Part shown: piece by piece, positions 57,241-64,000 of the stretch
Layout: every line of letters begins with the position of its first letter
Numbering within the stretch: position 1 is the stretch's first letter
From: Dipteronia dyeriana
Taxonomy: Eukaryota > Streptophyta > Magnoliopsida > Sapindales > Sapindaceae
Direction: 5' to 3'
Length of the DNA: 64,000 nucleotides
NCBI GenBank assembly: GCA_032871835.1
Contig: CM065298.1
Coordinates: 94,611,891 to 94,675,890, forward strand
The notes under the pieces: model-generated
Told to the model about the DNA's origin: nothing
Database searches by the model: none
Seen by the model: only the letters and a program-made list of their open reading frames with translations
Translations under genes and position numbers: made by a program

Positions 57241-57748
57241 ATCGTATGATAAATTTCCTCTAATCTTTCCTAAACATTTCCTCGATTTCGCTTGAAATAT
57301 TCTTGATTTATTTGTATTTTTTAAAAAAGCAATGCTCGATACTAGAATTTCATCTTCCTCATAACATATTCAACCTCATTTCAAACTCAAACCAAAACCA
57401 CAACCATTGTCAACCCTAATCTACAATTTCAATCAACAAAAAAAGTCTAAAATGCAATGATAAGTTATCAACAACAAATCGATAAATAAAACATACTGAA
57501 CTTACTTCTGTCAATCGCTGCGAAATCTACTGTATTCCCATTCCGGTCAATTAGCCGTTGATTTTCTTACCGTCGATTTCGTTGTCATCGGTTTCTTTCT
57601 TACTGTTTCTTTTCTCAGACTCACAAAATGACAACTTTATCTCTTTTTCAATTTTGTCGGGGTATTCTCGTCTCTTTACGTTAAATGGTGTCTTTTAAAC
57701 TTACATTACTAAACTTGTGATATTTGCACAACACCCCTTTAAAATAGT

Positions 57749-58502
57749 GTCATTTATTTTTCGAGCCCATCAAAATCCACTATCGCAATTACTATTTTCT
57801 TGAATAACCGACCCAGTTGAGACGCTAAGTCCAACTCGGCATGAGCCACTGTATGTACACGTTCATGGATTTCTTCAACTTGAGTTATTGGCAACAGACT
57901 TGTAAAATTTTCGATCCGGATAGAATCTGCATATTGTTCTTTTGTGTTAAGATATGTGAGGTTATTTTTTTTTATTAAGAGTAGAATAGTCTTTTTTTTA
58001 TCTTTATTTAACCTATATATTGTCAATTTATGTTTAGGTTTTACTACTTTTCTTTTATCTGATTGTATGATACATGGTATAATTTAATTCAGTCTCATAT
58101 TTCTCCAAACATAGCATAGTATTAATTTATTCCAATCCAATCCCATTTAATCATAGTCTCATCTTAATCCAATCTCATCCAATCCCACGCACCAAACGAG
58201 GCCTAAAATCGTTATTTTGGACATAATTGTGCTGTATTTGTTTCAAAAAAATATTAAGATTTTATCTTACTATTTTTTACTACTTATATTTTTTCTGTTA
58301 TAATTTTATCAAAATTTTAAATTGACCCCTCAAAATCTTTAAAATTAGATAAAGTTGGCTTCTCCCATAAACACCGGATAAGAGAAAAAATAAAATTTGC
58401 ATATTGACAAATGACAATAGTGAGTAAAGTTTGCAACCTATGACTAATTTTTTAGCACCGCTATATATTGTAATATACGTATCGACAAGATGGAAATAAT
58501 AA
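57749..58502. other. Spacer with a PIF/Harbinger-like right end
   Basis: About 58030-58203 ends, inverted, with GGCCTCGTTTGGTGCGTGGG followed outward by TAA, the type of end seen at 26806. No matching left end was found, so it is truncated or older. From 58280 the sequence is the paralogue of the gene C 3' flank. No gene seen. Confidence 0.5.
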
Positions 58503-61500
58503 GAGAAAATTTCATTAAAGTCTCTATTCTTTGGTGAAATGTCACCTGTTTAAATGTCTTTAACGTATCAGTAACTTTAGTTCCTTATTTTTTCAAAATA
58601 CATCACTTTAGTCCTTTAACTAAAAACATAATAGTCAACTTTGACTTTATTTACAAAAGTATGAATTTGCCCTTGTTAATATATAATAAAAGCTTAAAAT
58701 GTCAATTTTGTCCTTGAAAGGTTTTGTTATTAGTTATTACATATTTATTTTTTAGAAAAATCAAATATTTTCAATATTTTAATATTAAAATGATTAATTT
58801 ATAAATAGATAAATAAATAATTTTTAAATGATTCATAAAATTAAATTAACACAATTTGTTTTTTGAAAGATACACAAAATTTATTAAGATCATAAAAAAA
58901 AATTATGGATAATAGAAAAATATTTTTAAAAAAATGATAGAGATTAGGCGGTGATGGAGATCGTTTGGATCTCCACTTCGACAACAGAGATCTATGACGG
59001 ACTTGCGTCGCTGAGTGATGGAGATCCGGTTGATGGGTCATCGTCACCTCCATCAATGGAGGTCCATTGGATCTCCATGGCCATCTGTAATGATCTCTAT
59101 TTTGTGATTGACTTATTTCATGACAAACCACATTGAGATTATTTGTAATTGGTAGCTTAGGTCTCCAATTTTGTTCCTTCATCAACAAGTTTCCAAGATC
59201 CCAAAAAGCTTCAAGAGAGGTAGTTCACTTGTTCTTTACACTTACATGCACTTGTATTGAGATGCAATGCATATAATCATGTGATATCTTGTTGTATGCA
59301 TTGTGTTAGAATTTGTTTGGTTATTTGAAGTAATGTGTCTAGTTTCGAAATATTGGGTTTTAATGATTTAAGTGTTTTTCACAACTGACATTTGTATGGT
59401 CTTATGACCATGACGTTTTATTTAATGATTCAAATTGTGTTTTGAAAATTTTAAAACAAACTAGATACCCAAACCTTTCCAACAGTATATTATTCGTAAT
59501 ATATCATGATTGTTTGAATTGACTTTGGTATCTCCAAAGTGACCACCAAAACAAGACATCTCTGTTGTTATCCTAATCTGACATTTGGTTACTCAAATGA
59601 TCATAACTCTTTTTACAGATGTCGAAATCTTGTTCTATAAAATGGATTAGAAAGTAGACTTGCATACATTTTCAACGATATATTATACGATAATTATGGA
59701 TATCATTTGGTCATGTTTTCATGCGCTTGAATATCAAGCTGATGCACTGTCGTGCATATGCACGGTTCTGGAGTATGTACAAAGTGCACAACTCATTCCA
59801 GCAACCTTACGCTATTTGTGCGCTATTCGTGCGCACTCCTGTATAATGCACTTTACTGAAATTTTTTATAAATCTTCCAAAACGGCGTAGTTTCATTTAG
59901 GACACCTATCCAAACCCCTCTTTCTCATCTTCTTCATAGAGACCACAAAATTTAAGCCATGGAGAGAGATATTGAGTGGTTCTAGAGAGAGAATGCTTCA
60001 AGCTTCATATATTGACTCTTCAAACCCAAAACCCATGTGCATCTAACATCATTAATCATCATTTGAGTATAGGTATTTTTGGTTTCATGATTAGGTAAGT
60101 TAGAATTTCATTGAATATCATTTATTGTTTTTCTTACTCTAGATTAGGTATTTATTGCTTGATTAAATACATTGACTCTCTTTATTGTATATATTTATGA
60201 GTCTACGTTACATGATTGAGTCTGTTTGTGATAGCTTGCATGATTATAAGGATTTTCCCTAAATAGCTAACCCTTGAACATTCTTGTGAAACTGGTTAAT
60301 GATTAGGTTGATAGATTTATGTTCATTTATCTAGTCAAGCTTTATTGATTGTTCATGTGGATTTAAAATTGATAATTAGGTTGTTAGAGTTTGTCTCTAC
60401 ATCTAATTGAGTCATCATGTATGTGCATGTAAGTATTGTTTGATAATTAGGTTGTTGATTTGTAATAAAACATATAGTTTGACATTTTATGTGTGATCTT
60501 ACACATTATTGCATTTTGGATATTGTCATATTCACATAAAACTTTAATTATCTTCTATGAGTCAAAGTCTTGTGGTTTATAAGTGAAATTGCATAAGAAA
60601 GTGAAGTCTTGCAACCAATGGTTGGTTGGCAAGCATTAGTTGCCAAATTGCCACTGTAAAAAGCCTTCGGGTAGATTAGGAGGTGCTCACGACAAGAGTA
60701 GTGGATTGGAGGATATCACTAGGGATTAAACCAAGATTAGTGAGTGGTAGTGTTCATAGCCTGAGGTTATCAAAAAATGAGAATCCGTGTATCACTTTAG
60801 GGTGTAATCTTCTATTCATATAGTGGATTTTCTATGGCTCAAGTCCCATGATTTTTCCCGTTTTTTTTTTTTTTACTTATTTAAACATCAAAAAATAACA
60901 CAAATGAAAATTGAATGCAACCAAATAACCAAACTCTGGTAGTCAACAATTCAAGATTTTTTATAGAGAATAGAGAAGAGAGAGAGATCATTATTTAGTT
61001 TTTTTTCTTTCTTAAATTAACTAATTAAAACACATAGCTTTCAAATATAAAATTCAATAAAGATTTCTAAGCAAATATGAGATTGTTTGGGTTTCTGGGT
61101 TTTCATTAAGAGAGGGAGAGGGAGAGGGAGAGTGGTGTTGGAGAAGCCGAAGAGATGAAGATAAAAAATTCTTATCTTTTATCGGAAAAAAAATCTTATC
61201 TGATAATATGATATCTTATTTTGTTGTCTTTAAAAATTATATATCTTATTTTGTCTAAACAAATCTAAGACTGTTTGGGTCTCAAGGTTTTCATTGAGTT
61301 AGAGAAAGAGTGGTGTTGGAGAAACCGAGGAGATTGAAGATAAAAAAATTCTCGGGACGTGTCCTTTAACGTGTTTTAAGAAGGAAAACGAAAATAAAAA
61401 TAAGATTTTTAGTTTTAATTTTAAAATCCGAAAATATGTTTGGTAGCACGTGTTAAAACTTGTATTATGAAAATAAAAATATTAAAAATATGTTTGGTAG

Positions 61501-62864
61501 TTATATCGAAAAATATCAAAGTTTGACACTAATTCATTCCAATAATAATCAATTAAGTCAAAAAAATAATTATTAATTAAAAATTATATTCAAAGAAAGA
61601 ATTTAAAATATTAAAAATTAATTTTTTCCTAATTAAAAATTAACAATCAACGATAAAATTCAAAGAAAAATAAATTATTGAAATACTTAAAAAGTAAAAC
61701 AAATCCAGTTTCCACCGCCACCATTGGAGTGGTCAAATGTGGCAGCATGAAGCATGACTAGCTCTAGATCAGGAGCCTGGAGCCTTTAATTACAATCAGA
61801 CCCTGCATAGCTCAAACCAATCTAAATCTTCTCAAACCAATCAACAACAAAACTACAACCACAACATCCAGATTCACTTCCATCAAATTTTTGAAAACTA
61901 TTAAAAAACAATCAAAGAAAAATGAACATTCCTATTTTCTAGCCCGTTAATTTCAACCCAGAAATCTAGTCCAAATCAGCTTCCAAAAATAAAATTCTCA
62001 CCTCCTATAAAATCATTAATGTTTTCTAGTCCATTAATTTCACACACACAAACCCAGAAATCTAATCAAAAACTTCATCTAGAAAGAGCTAAAACTATAC
62101 AAATCATCTTCTCATGTTGTTCTCTCTCTCTCTCTCTCCTTCCATGTCGGCTTGCTTCGAGCTATCGCAACCACCGCCATGGATGCTGACGTCGACATCA
62201 CACCATCCGACGTCATTTTCCTGACAACCCACACCACAAACGCTGGTGATATACTCTTCCGACATCGACCACTCCATTTTGTCAATGTGAAGATGAAGAA
62301 GAACTAGAAGAAGAAGAAGAAAAAGAAGATGATGGAGAAGAAGAAGAACATTGACGACGAAGAAAAAAAAATGAGTTTTTTTTTATAAAAAAAAAAAAAA
62401 AGTGAAAAACCTAAACAAAACGTCTAAAAGTTGTTTTTCAAATATTTTACTTTTAATATTTTTTTTTAAATAAAATGAAAAATGGTTAACGAATTCAAAT
62501 TCAAATTCATTTTTAAAAAACAAAAACAAAAACAAAAAACATCTTAAAAATTTTCTACCAAACAAGCCTCTATCTTTTATCAAATTAACAAAATCTTATC
62601 TAATAATGTAATATATTATTTTGTTGTCTTTAAAAAATGTATCTCATTTTGTTGTTTTTAGCCTAATTTGTTGATATATGTTAATAATATGTCATTATAA
62701 AAAAGATTAAAATAACCCTAATTCCGTTAAATTTAACTAACCTTTAACTTACGGAAGGAATAAATTGATGTATTTAAAAAAAATAAGGGTTTAAAATTAT
62801 TAATATAACAAACATATTTAAATAGGTGAAATTTATCCGATAGTGGCTTTAGTGAAATTATCCC
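58503..62864. mobile_element. 4.36-kb non-autonomous Mutator-like element with 9-bp target duplication
   Basis: The left end GAGAAAATTTCATTAAAG and the right end, inverted, GGGATAATTTCACTAAAG are terminal inverted repeats that continue with TTTCACCTATTTAAAT-like and TTATTTTTTxAAATACATCA blocks for about 130 bp. AAATAATAA flanks both sides (58494-58502 and 62865-62873). The paralogous sequence at about 42450 reads the same flanks once with no insert. A 9-bp duplication with long inverted repeats indicates the Mutator superfamily. No transposase frame is visible. The interior includes an LTR-like remnant (59302-60865) and GA-rich and CT-rich stretches. Confidence 0.83.
59302..60865 (+). repeat. 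Probable Copia LTR remnant inside the 4.36-kb element
   Basis: The stretch near 60650-60860 (CCTTCGGGTAGATTAGGAGG, GTAATCTTCTATTCATATAG, GTGGATTTTCTATGGCTCAA) resembles the 3' part of plant Copia LTRs, and TGTTAGAATTTGTTTGG at 59302 could be the LTR start. A T-run follows and no primer site is seen. Recognition is by phrase style only. No protein-coding sequence is seen; the frame at 59660-59890 is not recognisable. Confidence 0.4.
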
Positions 62865-63500
62865 AAATAATAATTATATGCATCTTATTTCCTTGAGAAT
62901 GATATGGGCAATGTTTTATTTGAACTAGTGTGCCAATCCGACGATGCACAGGGCTTTGTTTTAAACAAAAGATTATTTACAATTCGTTGTATAAATAAAG
63001 AAGGAAATACAAATAAAGAATTTGATAGAGAAAAAAAATTAATGCAACAAATCAAGTATCAAGATAATATAGGTCTCAATCTTTTGAAATTAACCTAGAA
63101 AACTCAGACACTTGGTAGTAAAATTGAGATTATGAATTTAGTTTCTAGGATATGATAGTGTAAACATTTAATTTCTTTCAGCTTGGAAAGGTCCTATCCA
63201 TTAATTGGAGAGTCAATATACTCTTGAAAATTTTGAAATTTATATGATGCAGATCATCCATTTTTCATCTCTGAGACATGAAAACTTAAGCAATTGAAGA
63301 AAAAGTGTGCTTACAAATAAGAGAATTAAATTTGAAATAAATAACAAAATCATCTTAAGAAAATATCTTGCAGTCAATCAAATTGATAAATGTAAAAATA
63401 GTCGATCTCTAGTCTTTGTATATAAAACCCGGTTACTATATGGAAACAATAAAATTTTAACATAAAACACAAGTAAGTAACCTAATTATTTATACTCTTT
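62865..63500. other. AT-rich spacer, no gene seen
   Basis: Starts with the second target-duplication copy and the rest of the gene C flank paralogue (to about 62905). The remainder has no recognisable gene or repeat. Confidence 0.4.
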
Positions 63501-64000
63501 ATTAGGAGTGGGCTTTGATTGGATCGGTTCGGTTTTTCATAGAACCGATAAAAAACCGATAAAATCCGGTTTTTAAAAAAGTGAACCGATCCAATCAAAT
63601 TGACATTTGCCAATCGATAAAAAACCAACCGAATTGGACCGGTTCGGTTCGGTTCGGTTCGGTTTTTTAGGTTTTGGGTCTGATGGGTCAAAATTTTAAA
63701 TTTCATTTATTACATATTTAGTTCATTTTTTTGAACCTATTGGACAAAATTTATTTACATCACAATATAAACATATTAAAAAACTACAAAATACAATACA
63801 AAACAGTAAACACATTTCAAAATACATGTAAGCCAAATTTTTAATTGATAGCTAATACAATAGTCAATACCAAAGAAAGTTAAATTACATTTTTAAATCA
63901 AATAAAATATACTTAATAATTGAAGAGTGAATAGTGGAAATTAGAATTAGTTTTTTTTTATTATTTATAGTCGGATACCGGTTCGGTTATCCGGTTTTTG
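63501..64000. mobile_element. hAT-like element, left part only
   Basis: TAGGAGTGGGCTTTGATTGG begins a block rich in GGTTCGGTTT and ACCGATAAAA words (63520-63670), a typical left end of plant hAT-type MITEs. Another CCGGTTCGGTTATCCGG block appears at the very end of the window, so the right end lies near or beyond 64000. Confidence 0.5.

Larger units (their letters stand above)
47050..57748. mobile_element. MULE with MuDR transposase and Ulp1-like gene (KIUL/Kaonashi type), decayed
   Basis: A 10.7-kb Mutator-like element. The left terminal repeat (47051-47135) and the right one (57660-57748, inverted) share GTGTTGTG, ATATCAC/ATGTCAC and AAGTTTAAAAGACACCAT-like blocks. Inside the ends lie CTCGATC arrays (47460-48215 and 56345-57240), both in the same orientation even though the ends are inverted. 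Between them are a transposase gene on the plus strand and a DUF1985/Ulp1 gene on the minus strand, converging near 50600-50780. This gene pair is known from plant MULEs that acquired a Ulp1-like protease. Both genes are broken, so this copy is not autonomous now. Exact ends are uncertain by about 10 bp and no target duplication was confirmed. Confidence 0.85.

Noticed and set aside
58951..59136. 61-residue frame with repeated GDP/SSPPSM-like sequence
   Set aside because: Derived from a local repeat of GGAGATCC/GGATCTCC words in a non-autonomous element.

Overview
The window is nuclear DNA of a flowering plant, most likely a dicot. It is very AT-rich, its genes carry short GT..AG introns, and it holds plant-specific families: a CYP704 P450, PLS-class PPR genes, a Copia element and Mutator-like elements (MULEs) with an Ulp1-like gene. 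The species cannot be named from sequence alone. Genes are sparse and most of the DNA is mobile elements in various states of decay.

Positions 1-30,000 hold two decayed copies of one gene block: an OMA1-like metalloprotease (1-1853 and 13496-16142) followed by an unrecognised spacer and a truncated PPR gene (2490-2765 and 18673-19023). Between the copies lie several inverted-repeat elements and a GC-rich island. The second PPR copy is cut off by a decayed Copia retrotransposon (19024-24657). Its downstream flank resumes after the element, then carries two more insertions (about 25020-26690 and 26806-27763), and leads into an intact CYP704-type P450 gene (28148-30120).

Positions 30,700-42,100 are the live core: an intact intronless PPR gene (30739-32400), a second intact P450 (34207-36501), a tRNA-Glu(CTC) gene (37387-37459), and a third, more diverged P450 (39871-42098). 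The three P450s share six exons and identical intron phases, so they are a tandem array. The block order OMA1, PPR, P450 shows that local duplication built the region, and the copies serve as references that date and delimit later insertions.

Positions 43,000-57,750 hold a family of related MULEs. The largest (about 47050-57748) carries a MuDR-type transposase gene on the plus strand and a DUF1985/Ulp1-protease gene on the minus strand. Both are broken, and a 2.1-kb solo LTR sits inside the second. Long tandem arrays built on CTCGATC plus A-runs lie just inside its ends. Three smaller relatives (8429-9958, about 43050-44111, 44847-46066) carry the same kind of array and related ends without the genes. 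This family is the most unusual feature here. From 58,500 a separate 4.36-kb element with a 9-bp target duplication follows, and the window ends inside an hAT-like element.

All similarities were read by eye. Percent identities, phylogeny and expression were not computed.
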